Shown: positions 24,463 to 31,544 of the stretch, in pieces
How the letters are laid out: each line of letters opens with the position of its first letter
Position numbering within the stretch: position 1 is the first letter of the stretch
From: a virus
DNA length: 42,023 nt
Reading direction: 5' to 3' (one strand)
Virus record (IMG/VR): IMGVR_UViG_3300006033_000048
Coordinates: 1-42,023 of that record
Notes under the pieces: model-generated
Databases searched by the model: none
What the model was told of the DNA's origin: nothing
What the model saw: only the letters and a program-made list of their open reading frames with translations
Made by a program: the position numbers and the translations under genes

Positions 24463-27400
24463 TGCCTTTCTATGATCAGGATGGGGAAGGCGTTCAGTCT
24501 GCCGGTTTGGCGACGTGGGGCGTTGAGCCTGAGAAGAAACAGAAACCAGAAACTGGTGAGCTATTCGAAGCCGCCTTTATGAGGGAAAACAGCTTGGGCT
24601 CTCTTGCTGCCCGTGTGTCATCCGGCCCAAATGTTCCACCTGATCCTAGGTTTGACCCATGGCAAGATATCAAGGGTTACGAGGATTATGCGGCCTCATT
24701 CATGCGGGCTAATTCTCTAGAGGACGTTGCCGCGATCAAAGGCCGGATTGATAAGGAACGTCAACGGGCAGAATTGCTTTACTCTGGCGGCGCTATGGGG
24801 ACCGTTGCCGAACTGGTAGCGGGAATTGCTGACCCTATCAATCTTATTCCGGTTGGCGGTCAAACCGTCATGGTTGGGAAGATGGGGGCGCGGGCGCTAT
24901 CGGGCGCATTGCGCGTCGGCGCGGCTGGTCTAGCTTCCGGGATCGTCCAAGAGGCCGCGTTGCAGGCGACACAAGACACTAGGACCATGGAAGAAAGCGC
25001 CGTCAATGTCGCTGCGCAGACTTTCCTTAGCGGGTTGTTGGGTGGTGCCGTGGGGATGGTCGCGGGCCGCGACATTTCAGCCCTAGCCAAGGGAGCGATG
25101 GAGGACGGAGAAAGCATCGCTCGGGATATTGAATCAAACATTCCCAATAGCGGGGGCACACTGAGCGCGGGGTTAACGCCGCCCGGTTTCGGCACGGGCT
25201 CTGTTGGCGCGGCGCAGCTAGGAAGGACGCTTGAGCAGGAAAGTATTGCTAGGCTCGGGGGTATTGAAGAGAAGCTTGCATTTTCTGCCCCAACCCTCCG
25301 AACGCAAGTTAGCCCGGTGGTGGCAACACGCTCTCTTGCGCAGGACTTAGCGGAGCAACCGCTTATAACCAAAGGAAATCTAGAGGGGCTGCCATCCCCT
25401 ACAGCGACTGAGTCAGTTATCCGCCAGTGGCAATATCCCTTGGCTAAGGGGTTGAGCGAGATAGACAATATCTTTGTAAAATACCGGATGGGCGCAGACC
25501 GCATGCCTGTTGGAAATCTTGTGAGAATCGCGGCCACCGATCTTTTTCAGAGAAGCGAGAAGCTGGGACGTGACGAATTCCTAGAGGCCGTTGGTCGGGC
25601 CATGCGCAGGAGCGATGCTCACGAGATACCGGAAGTCGCTGAAGCCGCGAAATATCTACGGAAAACAATCTTCGATCCTTTGAAAGACCTTGCTATAGAG
25701 CGCGGTCTTTTGCCCGAAGATGTGGACCCTGGCACAGCCTCGTCATATCTTATGCGGCAATATAATTACGGAAAGATCGCCGCAGAGCGGAACAAGTTCA
25801 CCGATATCCTTACTGACTGGTATGCCGCTGAACAGACAAAGAAGGCGGATATTAAGCGTCGCGTAACTGATTTGACAACAGATTTACAAGATTTGGAGGG
25901 ACGTGCTGCAAAAGCAGAAGCCCAGATTGAAGGACGCGAATCCACCCTAGCTAAAACTGAAGTGCGCCAATCTGAGGTAAAACGTCTTAGAGAGTTCGCA
26001 TATAAACGCTCCGCCAAAATGAGCGAACCGCTTGATGTGTTGAATGAGCGCATCAAGGGTCTTCAGGAACAGATTGGCCCTCATTTGAGTCAGCTAGATG
26101 AACTGAGAAATTCTATATCCGCTGAGAAGGAAAAATTTCCAGAAATCAAAGAAGCCGATGCGCTGATTTGGAAGCTCATTGGAGCCGGTAAGAAGGTCCG
26201 CGAGAGCCAAGAGATTGTAGATACCGTCGATGCTCTGAAAGAATTCTCTGATGCATTGCAGGGGGTAAGGGGAGGATTCTCAGAAGGCGTCAGGAGCGCA
26301 ACAGGAGCGGCGAAGCAAGCGCGGATTGATTTGGGGGCTACGCATCTGGTCGCGTTAGAGAAACTTAGGGCAGACATTGGAAAGGAAATTAAGCCATTCC
26401 GCAAGGAATTAAATAAGGCACGTAAGGAATATAAGGAAATACGCAAACGTCGAATCGGTCGCGCTCAGGGCGGGGCTGTTTTTGAAAGCAAGATTATTGA
26501 GCGCGGCAATTCTTTGTCAGATCAGGCTATTGGAAAAGACGCTGCTATTGAGGCATTGCGTGAAAAGGCGACGAACTGGCGTGCCCGTGCTGATGCCCGC
26601 AGGATCGAGTTGGAAAATGCTCTGATGGAATGGCAGGGAAAATCAACCCGTGGCGTTGGAAGCGCATTGGAGCGCCGCGCAAAGCTTGAAGCGGCTCGGT
26701 CGGAGGAATCAAAAGCAAGCGGGCGACGGCTGAAAAGTGCGGACAAGGATATTATGGCGGCTGCGCGTCGTGTGCTTGCGGCAGATACGGCGATGGACGC
26801 TGACGGTCTACGAGACATTGCCCGTCAAACGGTAGACCGTATCCTCGGAACTCCGGCAGGTCGGTTACCTTATGATGTGAAATCTCCTTCACCTGGATTC
26901 ATGCGTGCTGACGACACGCCAGACCTTAAAGCCGGTGCATTAAAGCAACGTGTTCTGATGATCCCAGATGAATTGATCGAGGAATATCTCGAATCAGACG
27001 TATCTCAACTGGCGAAATCCTACGTTCACACAATGGCCCCTGACGTGATCATGGCGGAACGCGGGTGGCTGGACTTTGACGAAAAGATCAAGCCAATCCT
27101 TGAGCAATATGAAGTTCTTAGGGCCAAGACAAACGACCCTAAAGAACTGGCACGCCTCAACGACAGAATGAAAGACGATATTAGAGATATCAAGGCCATA
27201 TGGGAACGCTTGCGCGGGACTTATCGGCTACCGGAAGACCCGAACAATTTGATTACACGAGGCTTTCGAATCATGCGCGATCTAAATTATATGCGCATGC
27301 TTGGCGGTATGACCATTTCTGCATTGCCTGATACCGGCGCGGTCGTAATGCAGCATGGAATGCTTAGGCTTTTCCGTGATGGTATTGCCCCCGCCGTCAG

Positions 27401-28448
27401 GAACTGGAAGACCTATCGTCTTGCGGCTGAGGAAGTGAAGATGGCCGGTGAGGCGCTTGATATGGTCCTCGACAGCCGGGCCATGTCGCTTGCTGACGTA
27501 ATGGATGATTTCGGGCGGCATTCAAAGTTTGAGCGCGGGGTGTCCGCGTTGACCGGAAAATTCGGCGTCGTCTCTTTGATGGCCCCATGGAATGCATCGC
27601 TCAAGCAATTAGTCGGCATTATCTCACAGACGCGATCTCTCCAAGCGATTGACGCATTGATAAACGGGACCATCGACGCGGCGGAAAGAACACGCCTTGC
27701 GCAATTCGGCATCGGAGAGAATGAAGCCCGCGCCATCGGCAAGCAATTCGCGGAACATGGGGAAAAGCATGGCTCGCTGTGGTGGGCAAACACAAGCGAG
27801 TGGACTGACCGAAACGCGGTAGAAGTTTATCGCGCTGCTATGTCCAAGGAAGTGAACAAGGTCATTGTCACTCCTGGTCAGGAAAAGCCCCTATGGATGA
27901 GCACTGAAGCCGGCAAGACAATAGGCCAGTTCAAATCCTTCGCGTTCTCTTCGATGCAGCGAGTGACCCTCGCTGGTCTACAGAAACGAGACGCCAACAC
28001 CATTCAGGGGGCTGCGTTGATGACCGGCCTAGGCATGCTGGCATATTTCCTGAAAACAGACCATGACCGTCTTTCGGATGATCCAGGCGTTTGGGTGAAG
28101 GAAGGCATTGACCGGTCAGGTTTGACAGGCTGGTTGTTCGAACTAAACAACATGATCGAGAAGGCGACATGGGGTGAGGTTGGCTTGTCACGACTGACCG
28201 GGCAACCTATGTCCAGCAGATATGCTAGCCGCAACTGGCTCGGGTCTTTGCTTGGCCCCTCTGCTGATCTTGTCGGGGGAGTGCAACAGATTACCGGCGC
28301 TGCCGCCTCTGGCGAATGGAACGAAACATCTACACGCGCTATGCGGCGGATGCTGCCATTCCAGAACCTTGTCGGGTTTAAGCTTGCTGTTGATCGCGCA
28401 GAAGAGGCGATTAACAATGCCTTTGGCATTCCGATGAAGAACAAGTAG
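24462..28448 (+). CDS. Large internal virion (DNA ejection) protein, gp16-like
   Basis: 1328 residues, the size of T7 gp16 (1318). The opening MPFYDQDGEG recalls the FYD/LYD tag of other proteins here. A hydrophobic stretch at about residues 105-205 (LVAGIADPINLIPVGG, LSGLLGGAVGMVAG) could cross a membrane. The middle (about 455-720) is a long charged coiled coil with many Lys/Glu (RVTDLTTDLQDLEGRAAKA). The last 400 residues (MRRMLPFQNLVGFKLAVDR near the end) are like the C-terminal parts of phage ejection proteins. It closes the rightward virion operon and faces leftward tRNA genes 20 bases on. Confidence 0.75.
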   Translation: MPFYDQDGEGVQSAGLATWGVEPEKKQKPETGELFEAAFMRENSLGSLAARVSSGPNVPPDPRFDPWQDIKGYEDYAASFMRANSLEDVAAIKGRIDKERQRAELLYSGGAMGTVAELVAGIADPINLIPVGGQTVMVGKMGARALSGALRVGAAGLASGIVQEAALQATQDTRTMEESAVNVAAQTFLSGLLGGAVGMVAGRDISALAKGAMEDGESIARDIESNIPNSGGTLSAGLTPPGFGTGSVGAAQLGRTLEQESIARLGGIEEKLAFSAPTLRTQVSPVVATRSLAQDLAEQPLITKGNLEGLPSPTATESVIRQWQYPLAKGLSEIDNIFVKYRMGADRMPVGNLVRIAATDLFQRSEKLGRDEFLEAVGRAMRRSDAHEIPEVAEAAKYLRKTIFDPLKDLAIERGLLPEDVDPGTASSYLMRQYNYGKIAAERNKFTDILTDWYAAEQTKKADIKRRVTDLTTDLQDLEGRAAKAEAQIEGRESTLAKTEVRQSEVKRLREFAYKRSAKMSEPLDVLNERIKGLQEQIGPHLSQLDELRNSISAEKEKFPEIKEADALIWKLIGAGKKVRESQEIVDTVDALKEFSDALQGVRGGFSEGVRSATGAAKQARIDLGATHLVALEKLRADIGKEIKPFRKELNKARKEYKEIRKRRIGRAQGGAVFESKIIERGNSLSDQAIGKDAAIEALREKATNWRARADARRIELENALMEWQGKSTRGVGSALERRAKLEAARSEESKASGRRLKSADKDIMAAARRVLAADTAMDADGLRDIARQTVDRILGTPAGRLPYDVKSPSPGFMRADDTPDLKAGALKQRVLMIPDELIEEYLESDVSQLAKSYVHTMAPDVIMAERGWLDFDEKIKPILEQYEVLRAKTNDPKELARLNDRMKDDIRDIKAIWERLRGTYRLPEDPNNLITRGFRIMRDLNYMRMLGGMTISALPDTGAVVMQHGMLRLFRDGIAPAVRNWKTYRLAAEEVKMAGEALDMVLDSRAMSLADVMDDFGRHSKFERGVSALTGKFGVVSLMAPWNASLKQLVGIISQTRSLQAIDALINGTIDAAERTRLAQFGIGENEARAIGKQFAEHGEKHGSLWWANTSEWTDRNAVEVYRAAMSKEVNKVIVTPGQEKPLWMSTEAGKTIGQFKSFAFSSMQRVTLAGLQKRDANTIQGAALMTGLGMLAYFLKTDHDRLSDDPGVWVKEGIDRSGLTGWLFELNNMIEKATWGEVGLSRLTGQPMSSRYASRNWLGSLLGPSADLVGGVQQITGAAASGEWNETSTRAMRRMLPFQNLVGFKLAVDRAEEAINNAFGIPMKNK

Positions 28449-28467
28449 CAAGGCATCTATGATGGTA

Positions 28468-28541
28468 TCGGCGCGGCAGGATTCGAACCTGCACAGAATG
28501 CGTTATGAGCGCAGGACTCTACCCAATTGAGCTACGCGCCG
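28468..28541 (-). tRNA. tRNA with CAT anticodon (Met, or Ile read by a modified C)
   Basis: A leftward cloverleaf of 74 bases. The acceptor stem pairs CGGCGCG with CGCGCCG over 7 bases; the D arm is GCTC/GAGT around AATTGGGTA; the anticodon loop is CTCATAA; the T arm is GCAGG-TTCGAAT-CCTGC. The last base pair of the anticodon stem (C-T) is mismatched. The 3' CCA is not encoded. Met or Ile2 cannot be told apart from the primary sequence. It is the last of the leftward RNA genes before the converging virion operon. Confidence 0.85.
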
Positions 28542-28546
28542 TTATC

Positions 28547-28623
<77 letters not shown>

Positions 28624-28639
28624 TCATATAAAAATTATG

Positions 28640-29472
28640 GAGGGCACCGCACGGGGAGGGTCATGCGGGATCGGCTTTCCAAAGCGATCTAAAGCCCCAA
28701 GCTCAATTCACTAAACGCATTATCCAATAGGCTGGCTGGATTGTCCAGCAGTGTTGTCGATAGGCGTGCAGTAACGCCTCGTTTTATTTCACCGCAAAAG
28801 CGGCGCTGTACGGACATATTTCCGGGCGGGATTCGAACCCGCGCTCTACTAAATGGGCTAGCCACCAGTGCTTTATCGCCATTGTTGCATAAGCAACAAC
28901 CATCACCAGCCAGCCGGACCACATGCAAGACAGCTTCTCGACAACCTGATTACCACGCTCCTCGTGTGGCAGCCTAACTCTGCCCCGTCTCCGGGGAATG
29001 AATGGGCGCTAGTGACAAACCAATATCGCATCACAGATTTCTCTCCACGATATACGTTCTCGACGCCTACCTGAACAGCCAAATATCGACTTTATTCGGC
29101 GCATCGCACTAGCACCCAACCCTATCCCCTTCCGGGGAAACTTGTGCCGCCCTTCCCGGCTTGGCGCTGTACGTTGCGCGTCACGTCAACCTCTGAGCAC
29201 ACGGGCTGCTCGCTCCCGAAGGCATCCTCAGTCCCCCGCTCGTCAGCCTCCGGTCGGTTCCGGACTTACGGGGCAATTCCGTGCCGGTCTTTCCCGGCTG
29301 CCAAGCGTTCTGTGATTTCCCTATACGTTTACGGAGCGGGCTTGCGGATGCTTGGCCCCGCTGATGCTTTGGGAGAGCCAAAGTTACCGATCACAGACTT
29401 TCCGAATCACGAAGGTTACTCGCTATGTAAACTTGAGGTGCGCTCCAACCCACACTTTTTGTCGTCAACTCC
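28640..29472 (-). ncRNA. Candidate giant structured noncoding RNA (GOLLD/ROOL-like), leftward
   Basis: About 830 bases between tRNA-Pro and tRNA-Thr with no convincing reading frame. On the leftward strand they fold into many short stems: CCCCG-GAGA-CGGGG and CCCC-GGAA-GGGG with GNRA loops, CTTTGG/CCAAAG, GCCGG/CCGGC, TCCGG/CCGGA, AGGCGT/ACGCCT, GCTGGA-CAA-TCCAGC, TTGTTGC/GCAACAA. Long-range helices are 28753-28760 with 28938-28945 (8 pairs) and 29309-29316 with 29390-29397 (8 pairs). A T-arm-like hairpin lies at 28826-28842. A promoter is just upstream. Size, tRNA neighbours and phage setting fit the GOLLD or ROOL classes, but no consensus was compared, so identity is inference; a decayed tRNA cluster is the alternative. 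Confidence 0.5.
28822..28863 (-). other. tRNA-like element lacking an anticodon arm, inside the structured RNA
   Basis: On the leftward strand TAGCCCATTTAGTAGAGC, close to a tRNA D arm, is followed at once by a perfect T arm (GCGGG-TTCGAAT-CCCGC at 28826-28842). No anticodon arm is present and the flanks (CTGG against CCGG) give at most four acceptor pairs. It is either a decayed tRNA or a T-loop module of the larger RNA. Confidence 0.45.
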
Positions 29473-29478
29473 AAAAAC

Positions 29479-29506
29479 ACCATACCAGTTAATAAGATCG
29501 CGTCAA
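29479..29506 (-). promoter_or_regulatory. Leftward sigma-70-type promoter before the structured RNA
   Basis: Leftward TTGACG (29501-29506), a 16-base spacer, then TATGGT (29479-29484). The -35 matches five of six consensus bases and the -10 four of six. Transcription would begin near 29472 and read through the structured region towards tRNA-Pro and the CAT tRNA. No other strong promoter is seen before those tRNAs, so they may share it. Confidence 0.45.
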
Positions 29507-29601
29507 CCAAAAAATTAGACCCTATGCATTTTTCTTTACGCCATATATGAATCGTGCGAATATATCAGAGCAAACCGCTTATGGGATTGGTGGGACATAG
29601 C

Positions 29602-29826
29602 ATGATAACCGCAAAGCAAATCAGGATGGCCCGCATGGGCATAGGCCTAACTCAACAGCAGCTTGCCAAAGCGGCAAAGATCACAATGGCTACGTTGAAC
29701 CATGTTGAGAACGGCCACGGTTGCCGAATGACAACCATTAACAGAATTGTTGATGCCCTGTCTGCATACGGCGTTAAATTCGGTGGCAATGATTTAATGC
29801 TTTCCGTGTCCATCCCAAGGAAGTAA
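29602..29826 (+). CDS. XRE-family helix-turn-helix regulator
   Basis: 74 residues from the ATG at 29602, which follows GGTGGGA; earlier starts at 29554 (GTG) and 29581 add a tail outside the fold. The sequence MITAKQIRMARMGIGLTQQQLAKAAKITMATLNHVENG is a standard XRE/Cro-CI helix-turn-helix (scaffold helix, LTQQQLAKAAKIT as helix-turn, TLNHVENG as recognition and next turn), then a short extension ending LMLSVSIPR. It is a lone rightward gene among leftward RNA genes and abuts tRNA-Thr. It may regulate the RNA region or lysogeny. Confidence 0.75.
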   Translation: MITAKQIRMARMGIGLTQQQLAKAAKITMATLNHVENGHGCRMTTINRIVDALSAYGVKFGGNDLMLSVSIPRK

Positions 29827-29901
29827 TGGAGCCTCCATCCAGACTTGAACTGGAAATTATGGATTACAAATCCAGTGTTATGCCAATTTAACTATAGAGG
29901 C
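29827..29901 (-). tRNA. tRNA-Thr (TGT anticodon)
   Basis: A leftward cloverleaf of 75 bases including encoded CCA. Acceptor GCCTCTA pairs with TGGAGGC (one G-T); D arm GTTA/TAAC; anticodon loop TTTGTAA with anticodon TGT on a stem CTGGA/TCCAT, outer pair C-T mismatched; T arm TCCAG-TTCAAGT-CTGGA. Discriminator T is unusual for a bacterial tRNA-Thr but is followed directly by CCA. It shares the last base of the regulator gene on the other strand. Confidence 0.85.
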
Positions 29902-29926
29902 TCGTAGATCGGTTGTAAAATTATAA

Positions 29927-29954
29927 GGCGCTCTACCATCTGAGCTAATCCGGC
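29927..29954 (-). other. 5' half of a tRNA gene (acceptor strand and D arm), remnant
   Basis: On the leftward strand GCCGGAT (acceptor 5' strand) is followed by TAGCTCAGATGGTAGAGC, a perfect D arm, and then GCC. After that the sequence becomes A/T-rich and no anticodon arm, T arm or matching ATCCGGC acceptor half follows before tRNA-Thr. It is therefore a truncated tRNA. Phages often carry half tRNAs at attachment or recombination sites, but the usual attachment core is the 3' half. Confidence 0.55.
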
Positions 29955-29971
29955 ACAAGAAAACGTGCCGG
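29950..29971 (-). other. Perfect 7-base-pair hairpin after the winged-helix gene
   Basis: CCGGCAC (29950-29956) and GTGCCGG (29965-29971) pair around an 8-base loop immediately after the stop of the gene ending at 29972. No T-tract follows on the leftward strand, so a simple terminator is unlikely. One arm shares bases with the tRNA fragment, so it may have arisen from it. Confidence 0.4.
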
Positions 29972-30301
29972 CTATTCCTTCGGCGTTACCAGCACGTCGA
30001 CGGGAATGTAGTTCTCATCAAATGTTTTGTTAAGCGAAAAATTGGCGTGCTGGACTCCCGTTACGCCATCATTCGATGCATAACAAGCATTGTTGTCATA
30101 CACAAATTCCTTAATTCCCGCTGCACCCGACAGAGCCCGCATGTGCTTTATAGCCGTATTTGAGGAAATGCCCAAGGCGCGGGCGACATCATCTCCAATT
30201 ACGCCAATATGGCGATTGCTCTCGACTCGTTTCTTGATATAGGAAAACACACGCAATCGCGTGATTTGCCCTTTAATCTTAAGCCGTTGTTTCATGTTCA
30301 T
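29972..30301 (-). CDS. Winged-helix DNA-binding protein
   Basis: 109 residues. The first 70 form a basic N-terminus (MKQRLKIKGQITRLRVFSYIKKR) and a helix-turn-helix: IGVIGDDVARALGISSNTAIKHMRALSGAAGI, where DVARALGIS and NTAIKHMRAL are the two helices. A beta wing (IKEFVYDNNACY) follows. The rest (FSLNKTFDENYIPVDVLVTP) may be an effector or dimer part. It is preceded by a small membrane-peptide gene (30305-30469) ending 4 bases earlier, so the two form a leftward pair. Target unknown. Confidence 0.7.
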   Translation of the reverse strand: MNMKQRLKIKGQITRLRVFSYIKKRVESNRHIGVIGDDVARALGISSNTAIKHMRALSGAAGIKEFVYDNNACYASNDGVTGVQHANFSLNKTFDENYIPVDVLVTPKE

Positions 30302-30304
30302 CTG

Positions 30305-30469
30305 TCAATCCAATCGTTCCCAAGGGTTTTTAATCACCTCGATCTCTTTTGACATGTCCTTTGTCATAAACGGCCATACTGATACGGCGACAGCTATCGC
30401 CAGAGCAATGATGATTACCGCCGCTACAAGGGTCAATCCCCACGCGATCATGAAAATAATTTCACCCAC
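30305..30469 (-). CDS. 54-residue single-span membrane peptide
   Basis: Starts with GTG at 30469 behind a perfect ribosome site (GGAGG, six bases before it). The centre is one long hydrophobic segment (WGLTLVAAVIIIALAIAVAV), then a charged tail (MTKDMSKEIEVIKNPWERLD). Its stop precedes the winged-helix start by four bases. Short one-span peptides in this style are common in phage early or lysis-neighbour regions and can influence holin timing or membrane proteins; here no function can be assigned. Confidence 0.65.
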   Translation of the reverse strand: MGEIIFMIAWGLTLVAAVIIIALAIAVAVSVWPFMTKDMSKEIEVIKNPWERLD

Positions 30470-30558
30470 GGCACGCCTCCGTTTGCATGGTGGTTGTTAG
30501 AATTTATTGTATCCGATCATACCAAGAAATACCACCCATATAAACGGCGTATGCATAC

Positions 30559-30586
30559 TTGACCAAATATTGCGTTATGTTGTATT
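30559..30586 (+). promoter_or_regulatory. Candidate rightward promoter of the lysis cassette
   Basis: TTGACC (30559-30564), a 16-base A/T-rich spacer and TGTATT (30581-30586). Five of six -35 bases and four of six -10 bases fit the sigma-70 consensus. It lies 33 bases before the endolysin ATG at 30619. Confidence 0.4.
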
Positions 30587-30618
30587 GTTTTTCTTCCGAG
30601 AAAAAGGGAATAACTGGT

Positions 30619-31047
30619 ATGCCCATTCCTCGCGGTATTCGGATGAATAATCCGATGAATATCAAGGAATTGCCGGGAGACAAAACCAAGTGGGTTGGCG
30701 AGCGAGCCACTGACGACGATCCAATTTTTGAGGAATTCAACACGGTTGAATATGGCATCCGAGCGGGAGTAAAGATTCTGCTTGGATACCAGACGCGCTA
30801 TGGTCTCAAAACCATTCGACAAATCGTCTCCCGCTACGCCCCTCCTGAAGACGACAACAACACCCCGGCTTATATGATGCACATGGCCGATGTGTTGGGT
30901 GTCGGGGTGGACGATACTATAGACCTTACCGACGCTAACACCATGTGTGTCCTGGTTGCTGGAATTATTCTCCACGAGAACGGACAGCAGCCTTACCCGC
31001 AAAGGACCATCGCCCGTGGGGTTGATATGGGCCTTGGCTTAATCTAG
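30619..31047 (+). CDS. Endolysin / structural lytic protein (P5-like, lysozyme-type)
   Basis: 142 residues from the ATG at 30619, which has AGGGA upstream; an earlier ATG at 30559 overlaps the promoter and adds an unlikely tail. The start PRGIRMNNPMNIKELPGD is the family opening (RGIRNNNPxNI), followed by W-G-E-R-A, FEEFNTVEYGIRAGVKILLG, IRQIVSRYAPPEDDNNTPAY and a closing IILHENGQQPYPQRTIARGV. These are muralytic phage proteins that I know from virion and lysis contexts, where Glu in the HENG motif is a conserved residue. Next come holin and spanin genes, so it should be the phage endolysin. No signal peptide. Confidence 0.75.
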   Translation: MPIPRGIRMNNPMNIKELPGDKTKWVGERATDDDPIFEEFNTVEYGIRAGVKILLGYQTRYGLKTIRQIVSRYAPPEDDNNTPAYMMHMADVLGVGVDDTIDLTDANTMCVLVAGIILHENGQQPYPQRTIARGVDMGLGLI

Positions 31048-31056
31048 GAGAAAGCA

Positions 31057-31272
31057 GTGGAAAGCAAATCTATCTTCACTTCCAAAACCTTTTGGGTCAA
31101 CGTCGTTGCCTTTGGTGCTGCTGTTGCCGGTGCCTTCGGCATTGATCTTGGCCTTGATGCCGAAACGCAGACCGCGATTGTTGGCGGCGCCATGGCTGTG
31201 GCTAACATCGTTCTTCGTCTGGTCACCAAGGAATCGGTGCATGTGGTCAACCCTCCTAGCGGCAATTCTTGA
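31057..31272 (+). CDS. Holin-like two-span membrane protein
   Basis: 71 residues beginning with GTG at 31057, six bases after a perfect AGGAG. A charged N-terminus (MESKSIFTSKT) leads into two hydrophobic segments (FWVNVVAFGAAVAGAFGI and TAIVGGAMAVANIVLRL), then a short hydrophilic tail. Two spans with both ends cytoplasmic is a class II holin pattern. It is nine bases downstream of the endolysin, and its 3' end carries the start of the next gene in another frame. Confidence 0.7.
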   Translation: MESKSIFTSKTFWVNVVAFGAAVAGAFGIDLGLDAETQTAIVGGAMAVANIVLRLVTKESVHVVNPPSGNS

Positions 31273-31435
31273 TTTCATTGTTAAGGCATTGCCCGTCACT
31301 GCTGCATTTGTGGCAGGACGGGCAAGCGCCAAACCTGATGGAACTGAACATGCCCGCGAAGCTTCAAGCATTGACGAAGACGTTGCTAGTCTGTCTGACG
31401 CCGCTCTTAATCGCGAGTTGTTCGACAGGAAGTGA
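31241..31435 (+). CDS. Inner-membrane spanin-like protein (Rz-like), nested in the lysis cassette
   Basis: 64 residues starting inside the holin gene (ATG at 31241, AAGGA eight bases earlier). An N-terminal anchor (LLAAILDFIVKALPVTAAFVA) is followed by a charged periplasmic helix (HAREASSIDEDVASLSDAAL NRELFDRK in the tail). It is shorter than typical Rz proteins but overlaps the lipoprotein gene that follows by 86 bases, the classical nested Rz/Rz1 arrangement. The alternative is a second holin; the length makes the call uncertain. Confidence 0.55.
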   Translation: MWSTLLAAILDFIVKALPVTAAFVAGRASAKPDGTEHAREASSIDEDVASLSDAALNRELFDRK

Positions 31436-31544
31436 ATGCGCCTGGGTTAAGCGCATCACCATGTCTGAAGGCGATCAGGTGGCGCGTCAGACGGCAGAGC
31501 AAATCGTCGCGCATAACCGAAAGGTTAATGAGTTTTGCCGCTAA
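31350..31544 (+). CDS. Outer-membrane spanin lipoprotein (Rz1-like)
   Basis: 64 residues from ATG at 31350, inside the previous gene in another frame. The N-terminus is a lipoprotein signal (LQALTKTLLVCLTPLLIAS) with lipobox LIAS-C, so Cys near residue 24 would be lipidated. The mature part reads CAWVKRITMSEGDQVARQTAEQIVAHNRKVNEFC, the Rz1/o-spanin pattern (C-x-W-x-x-I, D-x(4)-T-A-x-Q-I-x-x-H-N, terminal C). Such proteins join outer to inner membrane in lysis of Gram-negative cells, which supports a Gram-negative host. Its end overlaps the end of the leftward HNH gene by four bases. Confidence 0.8.
   Translation: MPAKLQALTKTLLVCLTPLLIASCSTGSECAWVKRITMSEGDQVARQTAEQIVAHNRKVNEFCR

Noticed and set aside
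28640-29472. tmRNA, RNase P RNA or a group I/II intron as identity of the structured region
   Set aside because: I did not find the tmRNA acceptor with CCA, the conserved RNase P core segments, or an intron-type domain V hairpin or intron reverse transcriptase.
29144-29518. A 124-codon rightward frame in the RNA region
   Set aside because: Composition is low-complexity Ser/Pro/Arg, there is no ribosome site, and the opposite strand folds into many stems behind a promoter.
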